In this document: positions 32,831 to 43,984 of the stretch, piece by piece
Numbering within the stretch: position 1 is the first letter of the stretch
Layout: each line of letters starts with the position of its first letter
Assembly: GCF_963259705.1 (NCBI RefSeq)
Contig: NC_081849.1
Coordinates: 54,718,093-54,782,092 of the forward strand
DNA: 64,000 nt
Origin: Myotis daubentonii
Taxonomy: Eukaryota; Chordata; Mammalia; Chiroptera; Vespertilionidae
Reading direction: 5' to 3'
The notes under the pieces: model-generated
Databases searched by the model: none
Told to the model about the DNA's origin: nothing
What the model saw: the letters and a program-made list of their open reading frames with translations, nothing else
Position numbers and translations under genes: made by a program

Positions 32831-33007
32831 TAAATAAATGGAACAATAAATCAAATCGATCTCCCTCTTTCTTTAAAAAAATCAATAAATAAAAATATTT
32901 TCTTATATTCAAGGTTATTCAGTTTAATGCCAAATAAAAATCAAGGACTGGACAAATCTAATTTCAAATTGCTATTAAAGGCAACATTAAATAATTTTTT
33001 TAAAAGC

Positions 33008-33200
33008 CCTTTGCCCAGCCAGTAAGCTCAGTGGTTGAGCGTCAACCTATGAATCGGGAGATTCCCTGATAAAGCACATGCCTGGGTTGTGGACTCAATC
33101 CCCAGAAGGGGGCATGCAGGAGGCCAATCAATGATTCTCATCATTGAGGTTTCTATTTCTCCCTTTTCCTCTCTGAAATCAATAAATACATATATATACT
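33008..33200 (+). mobile_element. Ves SINE, diverged
   Basis: The head is ccctttgcccagccagtaagctcagtgg, the middle is gggggcatgcaggaggcc, and the end is ctctgaaatcaataaa. More diverged than its neighbours at 32609 and 33288. Confidence 0.82.
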
Positions 33201-33287
33201 TTTAAGAAACAGCCTTTTGATACTTACAGTGACTTAAATGTCCAGAGTTGTTATAAAATGGATTATAAACATTCAGGGGTATACTTT

Positions 33288-33488
33288 GCCGTAGCCGGTT
33301 TGGCTCAGTGGATGGAGCGTCAGCCTGCGGACTGAAAGGTTCCAGGTTCGATTCCAGTCAAGGGCATGTACCTTGGTTGCGGGCACATCTCCAGTGGGGA
33401 GTGTGCAGGAGGCAGCTGATCGTTGTTTCTCTCTCATTGATGTTTCTAGCTCTCTATCTCTCTCCCTCTCTGTAAAAAAATCAATAAA
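33288..33488 (+). mobile_element. Ves SINE
   Basis: The sequence gccgtagccggtttggctcag and a perfect B box ggttcgattcc are present. The 8-bp flank tatacttt is at 33280-33287 and 33489-33496. Confidence 0.92.
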
Positions 33489-33496
33489 TATACTTT

Positions 33497-34294
33497 AGCC
33501 CGCATAGGTTCACTAAGAATCATAAAAATATGAATTATGAAAACCAAAAAATGAAGTCACTAGGTATAAATATATGTATATAGAGAGGATTATTAGTCTA
33601 TAGAAGAATGATGGCTGTGAACAGAGGGAAAGGCATAGACTTAGAATGTTTTTGTTTGTACAAGGCATTTGACACTTAAAGAATGTTTTATTAATTATAC
33701 ATGTTGACCTGGAAGGAGGTCTTTGGTGGAGTGTTTCAAGGTACTATTTAATACAATTTCATCAGTAATGCACACAGGCTGGCTTCATCAGCGATAACAC
33801 ACAAAGAATGTTTAAACTTTTCAGTGATACAGCACTCAACGTTTAGCTAATACAAGGAATCTTAATTTAAAGTTTAAATTTAGCAGAACATTCTACAAAT
33901 GAATAGTGATGATGCTTATGCAACATTGTGAATGTACTTAATGCCACTGGATTATACATCTAAAAATAGTTAAAATTGTAAATTTTATGTATATGTTAGC
34001 ACAATAAAAAAATGTAGCAGAATGTTAAATGTACACTTAGTTTCAAAATCAGCTAAGAGTAGAGTGAGGGCAACCTGATGTAGAGACCAGATTTAATTAC
34101 ATTAAATGGAAGACTGAAGTATTGAACTAAATTAAAGCTGAATACGAACTGATAGAGCATGCTAAACTAATAAAGTTAATATTAAAATGTTTGACAATCA
34201 GTCTCAACTAACCACAGCTGAAGTATTATTCTGGGTATGAGAGTTAGAAATATACCTATAGGGGAGGCTACTTTAGGGAGATAAGTGAACCAGC
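33497..34294. other. Intergenic, no feature seen
   Basis: AT-rich sequence. The part gatgatgcttatgcaacattgtgaatgtacttaatgccactgg near 33908-33952 resembles a short L1 3' UTR piece. Confidence 0.4.
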
Positions 34295-34520
34295 TTACAA
34301 CAGTATGAACTTTGGGGTCATCAGGGTTCATATCCTGGCTCTCTTGCTATTATTATACATGTGACCTTTTGGTAAGTTCCTTGAAACTTGTCATCATACA
34401 AATGCCCTCCTGGTAAAATGAAGACTCACATAGAATTTTGAGGAGTTTGAATGAAATACTGTAAACTATTTAGAAAACTAGTTTGGTTAGTTACCAAACA
34501 CTTGATAACTCAATAAATGG
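34295..34520 (+). mobile_element. MIR SINE relic
   Basis: MIR order: tatgaactttggggtcatcagggttcatatcctggctc, then gtgaccttttggtaagttcct, and gataactcaataaatgg at the end. Confidence 0.65.
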
Positions 34521-34544
34521 TAGATATTATAGATTCAATATATG

Positions 34545-34790
34545 TTGAGAAGCAGTGTAGTATAGTTTATAATAACCATTCAAGCCCAGGTTTGAATCCT
34601 AGATCACCACTTACTAGTTTTATCTTGGACAATTTATTTATTCTCAGCCTCGCTTTCTTCATTGGTAAACTGAGGCATATATATAACTACCATTTAGGTT
34701 TAATTGGTTGAAAGGATGAAATGAAACATTGTATGATATTTAGCAGAGTACCTGACACATAGTAGACATTTAATTGATAGTTATTATTAA
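34545..34790 (+). mobile_element. MIR SINE relic
   Basis: The order agcagtgtagtatagtt, ccaggtttgaatcctag, ctcagcctcgctttcttcattggtaaactgaggc, then gagtacctgacacatagtagac is a well-preserved MIR. It is a separate insertion from the one just upstream. Confidence 0.75.
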
Positions 34791-34859
34791 TAGACTATTT
34801 TCCGATATGTACTTAAGAATACTTACTTTTAAGGGGACTATTTCAGAAAAAAAGCTCTT

Positions 34860-36831
34860 TTTTATATCTTTTTTTAATTTTTCAATTACAATTGACATAC
34901 ATTATTATATTATTTTGAGGTGTACACCTCAGTGGCTAGACATTACATAGCTCAGCAATCAGCCTGATAAACCTTGCACCCATCTGACACCCTACATCGT
35001 TATTAGACTATTATTGACTGTATTCCCTATGCTGTACTTTACTTCCCCATGGCTATTCTGTAACAACCAATTTGTACTTCTTAATCTCTTCACCTTTTTC
35101 ACCCATCCTGCCAACCCCCCTCCATTTAAGTGTCAAAATGTTCTTTATATCTATGAATCTGCTTTTGTTCTACTTGTTCATTTATTTTATTTTGGATTCA
35201 ATTGTTGATAGATATGTACTTAATGCCATTTTATTCATATTTTTTAATCTCTTTTTCTTCTTTAAGAAGATTCTTTAACATTTTATATAATACTGGGTTG
35301 CTGGTGATGAAGTCCTTTAGCTTTTTCTTGTCTGGGAAGCTCTTTATCTGTCCTTTGATTCTAAATGATAGCTTTGCTGGGTAGAGTAATCTTTGTTGCA
35401 GGTCCTTCCTTTTCATCACTTTGAATATTTCTTGCCATTCCCTTCTGGCCTGCAAAGTTTCTGTTGAGAAATCAGCTGACTGTCTTATAGGAGCTCCCTT
35501 GTAGGTAATGCTTTTCTCTTGCTGCTTTTAAGATGCTCTCCATGTCTCTAATCTTTGGCATTTTAATTATGATGTGTCTTGGTGTGGGACTCTTTGAGTT
35601 CATCTTGTTTGGGACTCTGCACTTTCTGGACTTTTATATCTATTTCCTTCACCAGGTTAGGGAAGTTTGTCATTATTTTTCAAATAGGTTTCCAATTTCT
35701 TGCTCTCTGTCTTCTTCTGACACCAGCATGATGCAATGTTGGAATGTTTGAAATTGTTCCAGTGGCTCCTTACATGATCCTCATTTTTTTTTTTTTGTGG
35801 TGGTGGTGTGTGTGTGTGTGTGTGTGGGGGGGGGGGGGGATTCTTTTTTCTTTTTACTATTCTGATTGGGTGTTTTTTTTTCTTCCATGTATTCCAGATC
35901 ACTGGTTTGATTCTTGGCTTCATCTACTTTACTGTTGATTTCCTGTAAATTATTCCTCATTTCAGTGAATGTGTCCTTCATTTCTGACTTCCTTTTTCAT
36001 GCAGTTGAGATTCTAAGTTCACTGAGCATCCTTATAACCAGTTTTTTGAACGTTGCATCTAGTAGATTGTTTGTCTCCATTTTGTTTAGTTCTTTTTCTG
36101 AAGTTTTTTTCTGTCCTTTTATTTGGGACACGTTTCTTTGTCTCCTCATTTTGGCAGCCTCCCTGTGTTTGTTTCTATGTATCATGTAGAGCTGCTATGT
36201 CTTGAGGCCTGGTAGAGTGGCCCAATGCATTAGGTGTTCTATAGGGTCCAGTGGCACAGACTTTACAACCACCCAAACTGGGCACTCGAGGTGTGCCCCA
36301 CTTGTGGGCTGTGTACACCCACCTCTTGTAGTTGAGCCTTGATTGCTGTTGGCATGTCAATGGGAGAGATTTACCCACAGGCCAATCAGCTGCAAGGACT
36401 GACTAACCACCAACCTCTGAGACAGTGGAGGATCAGCTGTGCAAGGGCCCACTTGTGTAGATGACTGTGTGGTGGTGCTTTGATGTGGTTTTTATAGTCA
36501 GAAAAATTATGAGGACTTCTCTTCCTGGCACTGGAACCCTGGGCTGGGGGGCCTGGTGTGGGGCTGGGACCCCTTGCTCCTCAGGGGTTATCTCCACAGC
36601 TGAGAGATCCGTCCTGATTTATGTAGGTGCGGGACCAGCCCATTCAGCATCTCCACTTCTCCCAGTCTTGATGTGGCTTCTTTATTTTCATAGTTGTAGG
36701 ACGTCCATTCAGCCAGGTTTCAGACAGTTCTGAATAATGGTTGTTCTGCAGTTTAGTTGTAATTTTGATGTGGTTGTGAGAGGAGGCAAGCACTGCATGT
36801 ACCTACATTGCCATCTTGACTGAAAGTCTTC
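34860..36831 (-). mobile_element. Older HAL1 element
   Basis: On the - strand a 5' part with aagatggcaatgtaggtac (from about 36820) is followed by broken ORF1 and then directly by an L1-type 3' UTR, with no ORF2. The clearest coding part is at 35231-35455 and holds MQARREWQEIF and LLYPAKLSF, the ORF1 C-terminal domain. The flanks aaaaaaagctctt (34847-34859) and aaagaaagctctt (36832-36844) differ by one base and fit a target duplication. A GT/G-run has expanded inside at about 35805-35841. ORF1 has several frame breaks, so it is older than the copy at 2590, and its 3' UTR is a different type. Confidence 0.8.
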
Positions 36832-36844
36832 AAAGAAAGCTCTT

Positions 36845-37578
36845 AATATGTTTTTCTTAGCAATCATGTACATGGCACAAAATGGGAGCTCAGTAGAACA
36901 TGGGAAATACTAATCATACTAAATTTTCTTGAAATATGGGTCAGTTTCTTCAATTTCTAAAGCACCAATCTATTTTAGCAAATATAATCTCATCTTTCTC
37001 TGTAAGAAATAAAATTTAAAATCATGGTTCTTTTCTCGTATAGACATAATTTACTTTTCAGTAATTAAAAATCTGGAACTGTCTATATATTGTGGTTCTT
37101 CAAACTGTTTCAAGATTGATAGCAGTCAATTCATAAATTTTATCTAATGGTAAGTAGGGATCTGTATTCTGACCCTTCTGTGGAAACTGGACTGTGTTGT
37201 GGGTACACCTGGTAGATGAAGGTGGTGGTTTGTGCTGTAGGGCAGGTGTGTGTGCTGTGTTATTTTTTAATTACTTTCAAATTTCGGTCTTATATCTTCT
37301 ACTTATGTTTTATTGGAGTTGAGATTACTCGTACTAGACACTGGGTCATAAACAAATTAAGTAGAAAATACTGAGTTATTAGTAAAAAATAAACCCATAT
37401 TTTCTTGGGCCCTGTCTTCTCTACGTCTGAAATAAGGAAGAAATTAATGCCCCAACAGAATTACCTGGAGCATTGTCGCTGACCCCCACTCCTCCTGTTT
37501 GAAGACCAACTCAGGTAATGCAGCTTCGACGTATACTGTATTACCTGTTTTCAGTGATGGGAATTGGTATGGGTTAAC
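36845..37578. other. Intergenic, no feature seen
   Basis: AT-rich DNA without supported elements. Confidence 0.45.
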
Positions 37579-37738
37579 ACAGTGGTTTTCAAAGCGTGGT
37601 CCCTGGACCAGAAGCATCATCATTACCAAAGAACCTGGCTAGAAATGCAAATTCTCAAGCTCCACCCCAGACCTACAAATATATACTTGAGGTTGGGCTC
37701 AGCAATCTGTTCTCATAAGCCCTCCAAGTGATTGATAT
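37579..37738 (+). mobile_element. MER5A-like hAT-Charlie relic
   Basis: The order cagtggttttcaaagcgtggtcc, ggaccagaagcatcatcatta, agaaatgcaaattctcaagctccaccccag, then agccctccaagtgatt follows MER5A closely. The terminal inverted end on the right is lost. Confidence 0.85.
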
Positions 37739-39344
37739 TTACTAAACTTAACCATTAAGTTGACAGAAAATCCATTTTTAAGTCATTTCTCATGCTTTAA
37801 AAAATTAATATTTTTAAAAGTGTGATTATGTCACCCACTGTTACATGTTTAGATACATGAGTTTCACATTTTAAAAAATTTGCTTTATAGAAATGTTAAC
37901 TCTGGCTTGTTTAATATATATAATTCCTCCAATATATTTAAAGTCTTTAATTTAGAATAAAAAATTTACACAATACATTTTAGGAGCCTCTCTTTTATAA
38001 ATTGAGCTACATGAATATTTTCTACAATCAAGAAGAATTTTTCTCTAGGTATTCCCTCCCCGCCCTGTTTTTAGTTTGAGACCCATACTTTGCAGTATAA
38101 TTGTTTCATGAAAATTTAAGTTCATGTAGTTTGTGTTGGAAGACATCTGCTGTAGAATGGTCTCTGGTTGAAAATGGACTCTTGCCATCCTATTGCAGCT
38201 GTAAGTAATATCAATAAGAATATAAATAGTCATTTTTTAAATTTTAAATGCAGAAACTGAATAACTAAGCAGCAAGTAATTAGAAATCATGGCATCCAGT
38301 AGGCCAACATATTTTTTAAATATTAAAACAAGATGTACTTGTTTCTCTTAATCTTTCATCTCTGTAGATCTTCTGAAATGGGTCAATGACAAAATGGAGT
38401 TCCTTAGAACAACATTTTTCAAACTGGCTTTACTTCAAAATGGCTTAAGGCACTTTTGAAATCTCTGGACTCTACCTTGGACATTTTGAATCAAATCTCT
38501 AAGAGATGGAGCCAGTACTTTAAAATTCGAACTCTTCTTAGGTTTCCAGCACACTTAGATCAGCCAGAATTAGAAACCATTGCTTTGTTGGAAATGACGG
38601 AGGGATGTACTTTTAGTGGCAGGAAAAAAAGCATCATAAATAGGACAGTCCTAGTGAAAATTTACCTGGCTCTCTTTGATTCCCTTTCTTCTGGATGGTG
38701 GGATTTTTTTCATCAGCTTGACATTGATGTCAAAGTATCTAAACTTGAGAACATTGATCCAGGGATGTCTCGGAACAGATGGCTTAGGGCAAATTTGAGA
38801 GCATTCAGGGGAAAGGCAATGTGGAATAAACAAACGCTTTTCCTTCTGTAGGCCTTGCATATACTTTGTGCTAAGAAGAGTCAGGTGTCCTAGAAATTAA
38901 CAAGTAACCCTGCTCATCTCACAAAAGATAGAGATGAGTTAGAGATTCACAAATAAAGTGCTAATTGGTGCCCACAATGCTGCTTTTTCATAATACTCTT
39001 GGAAACTTTGAAAACCTTGAGTTATTAGTAAAAAAAACCCTGAGTTATTAGTAAAGTAGAAAAGTGTCATAGATTTCAGGATCATGCCAATTATTTTGGG
39101 ACTAAAAGGTATGAGAAAGAAAAAGGTGTATGACAGTAGCAACATCTTAAGAAAATGGGCATTGTCAAATGGCCTAGACTAAAACCTGACACATTTGATT
39201 AATCAAATAAATAAAACACTTTCAGGCTTTCAGTTTGGCAGAGAAAGATGGTCCTTCTTGCTCAGTCTGTCAACAGCTCCCCATGCTAAAAACTGGGTGT
39301 TTGCTTTAAGTTTTACAGAGAGGTTAAATCATTATCTTGAAATG
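37739..39344. other. Intergenic, possible old hAT relic, no gene
   Basis: The stretch 38405-38590 (tttttcaaactggctttac to agaattagaaaccattgc) may be a very old Charlie-type relic. The open frame at 38456-38851 runs across it and has no recognisable domain. Confidence 0.4.
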
Positions 39345-39500
39345 CATTAGCTGTGTGACTAAATGTAAATTACTTAGTGTCTCTGAGCTTCACCCTTCTC
39401 GCTTTAAAATGATGATGCTACCTCTCTTTAAGGGTTAGGTAATGAAAGGTTTATAAGTCATCTGGCATGGTTTCTGGCACATAGATCATTCAATCAAGAA
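39345..39500 (+). mobile_element. MIR SINE relic
   Basis: MIR words agctgtgtgactaaatgtaaattacttagtgtctctgagcttc and ggcatggtttctggcacatag appear in order. Confidence 0.7.
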
Positions 39501-39586
39501 GTATTTGAATGACTGCCTCATGCTACCAGGTATTTGGGATACAGCAGTAAGTGAAACAGAGGTGGGTCCTGTGTCTATCTCCTACG

Positions 39587-39712
39587 CTGGAAAGTCAGCT
39601 CCAATAGGGCAGGGAATTTATCCACTGTTGTATCTTTAGCTCTTAAAACACTATATGGCACATGCATGCACATACTGCACATCCACATATGTACAAAATG
39701 AATAAATGAAGC
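39587..39712 (+). mobile_element. L2 LINE 3' end relic
   Basis: The stretch gctccaatagggcagggaatttatccactgttgtatctttagc with an ending caaaatgaataaatgaa matches the L2 3' end plan. Confidence 0.6.
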
Positions 39713-39774
39713 TTAGTTTTCATTGGGAAGCCAGTGGTGGTGATGACCTGTAAAGCTTGCTGAGAGAGGTTGAT

Positions 39775-39990
39775 ATTATTAAGAGCTTGGGTTCTGGAAA
39801 CTGCTCGTATTCAAATGCTGGTTTTTACCCATTTATCAACTGTGTAACTTTGGATAGGTTACTTAACCTCTCTGGGCCACAACATTAAAGTGGGACAATA
39901 ATAGTCCCTTTTAGAGTTGTTATGAGGATTACAAGAATCATTACATGTTAAGTATTTGGAATCTTACCTACTCTTAGTAAGCATTCAATT
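39775..39990 (+). mobile_element. MIR SINE relic
   Basis: Contains gcttgggttctggaaactgc, aactgtgtaactttggataggttacttaacctctctgggcc and gttgttatgaggattacaag in MIR order. It ends at an ATT microsatellite. Confidence 0.75.
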
Positions 39991-40258
39991 TATTATTATT
40001 ATTACTATTATTATTATTATTATTATCATCATCATCATTATTATTGTTAATCACCCGAGGATATTTTTCCATTTATTTTTAGGGAGGATGGAAGATAGAG
40101 GGAAAGACAGAGAGAAACATGGATGTGAGAGAAACACATCGATAGCCTCCTGCTCTGCAACCAAGGTCCGGAATCGAACCTGGGACCCTTTGGTCTGCAG
40201 GTCGACACTCTATCCACTGAGCCAAACTGGCTAGGTTATCATTATTATTATTATTATT
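39990..40258. repeat. (TTA)n microsatellite split by a Ves SINE
   Basis: TTA units at about 39990-40048 and attattatt units at about 40239-40257 lie on the two sides of the SINE. A single array was probably the insertion site, so the target duplication cannot be told from the array. Confidence 0.75.
40049..40235 (-). mobile_element. Ves SINE
   Basis: On the - strand it runs from aacctagccagtttggctcagtgg to ctcgggtgatt. The reversed B box ggaatcgaacc is at about 40169-40179, matching the consensus. Confidence 0.9.
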
Positions 40259-41239
40259 TTACCAATAAAGTTTTCTCTGAAGTTTCCCAGATAGAATAAA
40301 GTTGGTGTGGATCTCTGCAATCCCTGACATTCTGCCAATCAATTTAATTTTTAGAGATTCTTCGGCAGTCTAAATGAGCTATGACTCTCCTTTATATGAC
40401 AGTCTGTGGTCTGTAGAACAACAAGCAAATGTTTATTTGAAAACTTAGTGTTGGAAAAGGGAAGGAAGACTTTGACATAAATAAACATGCAAGAAATAAA
40501 GACATTTTTCAAGAGTCAGCACTAAAATTTTGCCTCTTGGCTGCAAAAGGGAATGTTTAGGGAGCTCTGGTTCAAAGGGAGGAGCAGCAGCCAGCCACAG
40601 GTTTGTCTAGGTTCTGCCTTTACTGGGTTCTTCTGACCCCATTTGTAAATGAAAGTCAGGTAGACAGAGGGCTGCATCCTGGAAGTCAACAATAATGTAG
40701 GTAGTAAGTGTTACCTCTTTAATTACACAGCCTTGCCAGAATGTTGATGGCTCAGTTTCACAGGTGTACTGTAATACTAAATTGCCTATGACCACAACAG
40801 GATGTCATTGTCATTCCTTTCAAATTACAGAGCAGTAATTTGGTAATGTGTGAACACCTGGATTTGTACCTCCTTTAACCTGAAATAAAAGGGAGAAGAA
40901 TAGCTGAGTCTAGTTTTGTCTTTGGCTCTCTGTCCCTTTATAAACATTGTATTTGGATATGTGCCCCTGTATATACGTTTTTATTTTTTTTAGAAGTGCT
41001 CCTTGAGGGGACCAATACTTTTGCCATATTATATATAACAATGCGGGTGCTAGATAAATGTTAAGTATTAATAATAACAATAATAGTAATGCATAGATGA
41101 GGCATTTGGTGAGTTACCACTTACTGAGTGTTTAGTGTTTAAACTTGGTTTGGCAAATGTATTAGATTATTTCTTATATGAACTTTACTATTGGGAAATT
41201 CAACCATTGGAGTCATGGTAGAAAAAAGAGCACTTAAAA
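40259..41239. other. Intergenic, no feature seen
   Basis: Mixed AT-rich sequence, no supported gene. Confidence 0.45.
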
Positions 41240-41867
41240 ATTTTTTTTTCACTTTTAATTTTGGAACAATTTCAAGCTTATAAAAAAGTTGCAAGAATAA
41301 AAATTTTTGTATAATCTTTCCCCAGAGACTTTATCCATGGTTGACCAGTTGTCTAATGTTCTGTAGATACGAAATGCAATCCTGGATCTATTGTGGTACC
41401 TGGTTGTCTCATTTGTTCTGGAACAGTTCTTCCTTCTTTCCTTGACTTTCTCAGCCATGCCATTTTGGAAGATTATAGGCCAGTTATTTTGGAAACTGTG
41501 CCTCACTTTGGGTTTATTTAATGTCATCTCATAATTATATACAGGTCATACAATTTTTTGAACAAAATTTTACAGAAATGATGCTTTGTTTTTCTGTGTG
41601 TTCTTTTTTCATTGTATCTAGTCAGATGGCAGGCACACGGTGTCAATTTTTTTTCATTACTTGTGATGTTAATTTTAATCACTTAAATAAGATGGTGTCT
41701 GTCTCTGAGGTTTCTCTACTATAGATGTGTGATTTTTTAAAAATTTTGAAGTTAATCATTATTTTGTGGGGAGAATTTTGAGACTATAAAATCCTCTTCC
41801 TCAGCCCTCATTCACCAATTAGTTTTAGCATCCATTGCTATTTCTTGTGTGATTAATTATTATTATA

Positions 41868-42201
41868 TTAAAGGCCCAGTGCATGACATTTGTGCACTGG
41901 TGGGGGGTGGTCCCCCCTCAGCCAGGCCTGCACCCTCTTGCAGTCCAGGACCCTTCGGAGGATATCCGGCTGCGGGCTTACGCCAGCAGTCGGACATCCC
42001 CCGAGGGGTCCTTAGCACTGCTGGGCTCACCAGCTGTGAGCCTGGCTTCTAGCTGAGTGGCGCTCGCCCTGTGGGAGTGCAGTGGCCACCAGGGGGCAGC
42101 TCCTGCATTGAGCCTCTGTACCCTGGTGGTCAGTGCACATCATAGCAACTGGTCGTTCTGCTGTTAGGTTGATTTTCATATTAGCCTTTTATTATATAGG
42201 A
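41868..42201 (-). mobile_element. HeliBat-like Helitron, 334 bp
   Basis: On the - strand it starts TCCTATATAATAAAAGGC at 42201 and ends in a hairpin (agtgcacaaatgtcatgcact) and ggcctttaa, a decayed form of the CTAG end. Its middle shares cagtgcacatcatagcaact with the Helitron at 25871. Confidence 0.85.
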
Positions 42202-42636
42202 TTAAAGGTCCAGTGCACAGATTCGTGCACCAGTAGGGTCCTTTGGCCTGACCTGCGGGGATCAGTGGACCTCCATGCCCCTGCAGCCCAGCCTTACCTG
42301 CCAGCTCATTGAGCTCCAGCCCGTTGTCTGTGTCGACCCCGCATAGCACAAAGTAGTGCACCAAGTGGCAGGCAGCTGGGGAGGAGCCCGAGTCCGGGCT
42401 GGGCACTTTGCTGCTCCTGCTCATCCCAGCCATGCTGCACCTGCCACTGCTGCCACTCAGGTGCGCAGGGGGAGTGTCCATAAGAGTATCTGGGGCCCAC
42501 CTGTCAGCTGAGTGGCGCTTCCACTGTGGGAGAACACTGACCACTGACTCCTGCGTTGAACATCTACCCCTGGTGGTCAGTGTGCATCATAGCTACTGTC
42601 TGGTCGTCCAGTTGCTTAGGCTTTTATATATATAGA
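42202..42636 (-). mobile_element. Helitron directly joined to the one before it, 435 bp
   Basis: On the - strand it starts TCTATATATATAAAAGCC at 42636 and ends in a hairpin (ggtgcacgaatctgtgcac), then ggacctttaa at 42202. The next base on that strand is the first base of the neighbouring Helitron. Both 3' ends are decayed in the same way (TTAA in place of CTAG). Confidence 0.82.
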
Positions 42637-42799
42637 TTGGTTGAAAAATGTTGATTTTTCTAATCCCTTCATTCCTTCTACATTATGAGGTATTAATCTG
42701 TAAGGAAGAGCTTTTTGTTCTTCCCATTTATTTATTTATCTATAATATTGAGGATTCATGAATTCCTATTTTATTCAATGAGTTATAATTCAGTGTTAT

Positions 42800-43073
42800 C
42801 ATGCCCTGCATAATGACATTTCTGTCAACAATCAACTGCATATATGACAGTGGCCCCATAAGATTGTAATAAAGATGAGAAATTCCTATTGCCTAGTGCA
42901 ATGCATTGTTCATGTGTTTGGTAATGCTGATGTAAACCTACTATGCTACCAGTCCTATGAAAGTGTAGCACATACCATTTGGTTGTTAACTCACTCTATG
43001 CTGTTTGCACAAGAGCAAAGTCACCTAATGAAGCATTTCTCAAAACATACACCCATCATTAAACAGTGCATGG
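42800..43073. mobile_element. Inverted-repeat DNA transposon relic
   Basis: The left end catgccctgcataatgacat and the right end read in reverse (ccatgcactgtttaatgatg) are related inverted termini. The element sits inside the old L1, whose sequence resumes on both sides. It resembles a Tc1/pogo-type element of placental mammals, but I cannot name it. Confidence 0.5.
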
Positions 43074-43608
43074 CTTACTGTTATTATTTATTTTGATGCT
43101 CAAAATTCCTAGATTTGTCCAGTAAGAGCCCCTTTATTGTATAAAGTGTCTTTAAAATATACTTATTGGCTAAGCCTCTCAACAATGTGGAAATGTGGGT
43201 TGATTTTACTGCTCTCCAAATAAAAGTTATTGCTCCATGCCTTCCAAGAAAGGAAGTTAAGGTACTTGGAGAAATTGGTTCAATTTTCCATGCTGCAAAT
43301 AGAATGAATCAATCCAGATGAATGATCCTTGACCTGTTTTCTCCCTCAACTCATCTGAGAGATAAATAGATGAAATTGAGTGTCAAATTCTACCTCAGAA
43401 AGCCATGTGCCTTGTCAGTATTGGCCTTCAAAAATTTGAGATGCTCAATTTTTAATTAAAATCAATTCACATTAAAAAATATTCTTTGAGCTTACCAAAA
43501 AAGGGCAATTGTAATGTAATTAAAAATCCATTAAAACTCTTTTCTCTCTGCATTACAGAAATTGACAGCTCTTTAATATTATATTAACCCTGTTACACCA
43601 CCATTGTA

Positions 43609-43982
43609 TAGGGTGTCCCAAAATTCACGCAAGATTTGAATTTTGCGTGAGCATTAACAACAACAACAAAAAATAAAAGCCTAATTTTACTTGGTTTATT
43701 GAATCATGTTCTAATATCTGTTGCCCTTTGATTTCAGTCCCTTCAATTTGATAAGCATTACCAAGTTCCAATTATGGCCCAGGAGCAGGGACAATGAAGA
43801 CAAATGAAGACCACAGCTTTGCGTATGTGCCAGCAAAGCTATGGAGGCCATTTACCCAATGTGCTATTCCATACATAACCCTATACTATATACTTTATGA
43901 ATCAATAAAAATTTACAATTTTTAATTATAAACCTGTGCTTTCTATCAAAATTACTTCTTGCTTGAATTTTGGGACACCCTA
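43609..43982. mobile_element. Tc1/mariner-type miniature element, 374 bp
   Basis: The inverted ends TAGGGTGTCCCAAAATTCA and TGAATTTTGGGACACCCTA are exact for 17 of 19 bases, with TA on each side (43607-43608 and 43983-43984), the mariner target. No transposase frame is present. Confidence 0.85.
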
Positions 43983-43984
43983 TA

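Larger units (their letters stand above)
32282..32895 (+). mobile_element. Ves SINE carrying two later insertions
   Basis: The outer SINE starts ggccctggccagatagcgcag (32283), continues after the hAT copy with ccaaggttgtgggtgtgat, and after the inner SINE with caataaatcaaatcgatctcc and a final aaaaaaatcaataaataaaaa. It belongs to the second Ves head type (cagatagcgcagttgg) rather than the more common ggtttggctcagtgg type. Confidence 0.85.
41240..43140 (+). mobile_element. Old LINE-1 3' region, heavily interrupted
   Basis: The pieces aattttggaacaatttcaagcttataaaaaagttgcaagaat (41258), gtaaggaagagctttttgttcttcccatttatttattt (42700) and attttgatgctcaaaattcctag (43090) follow one old mammalian L1 end in the right order. 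Two Helitrons (41868-42636) and an inverted-repeat DNA element (42800-43073) interrupt it. Confidence 0.65.

Noticed and set aside
38456..38851. Open frame of 131 codons on the + strand
   Set aside because: It starts within what looks like an old repeat and shows no known motif.
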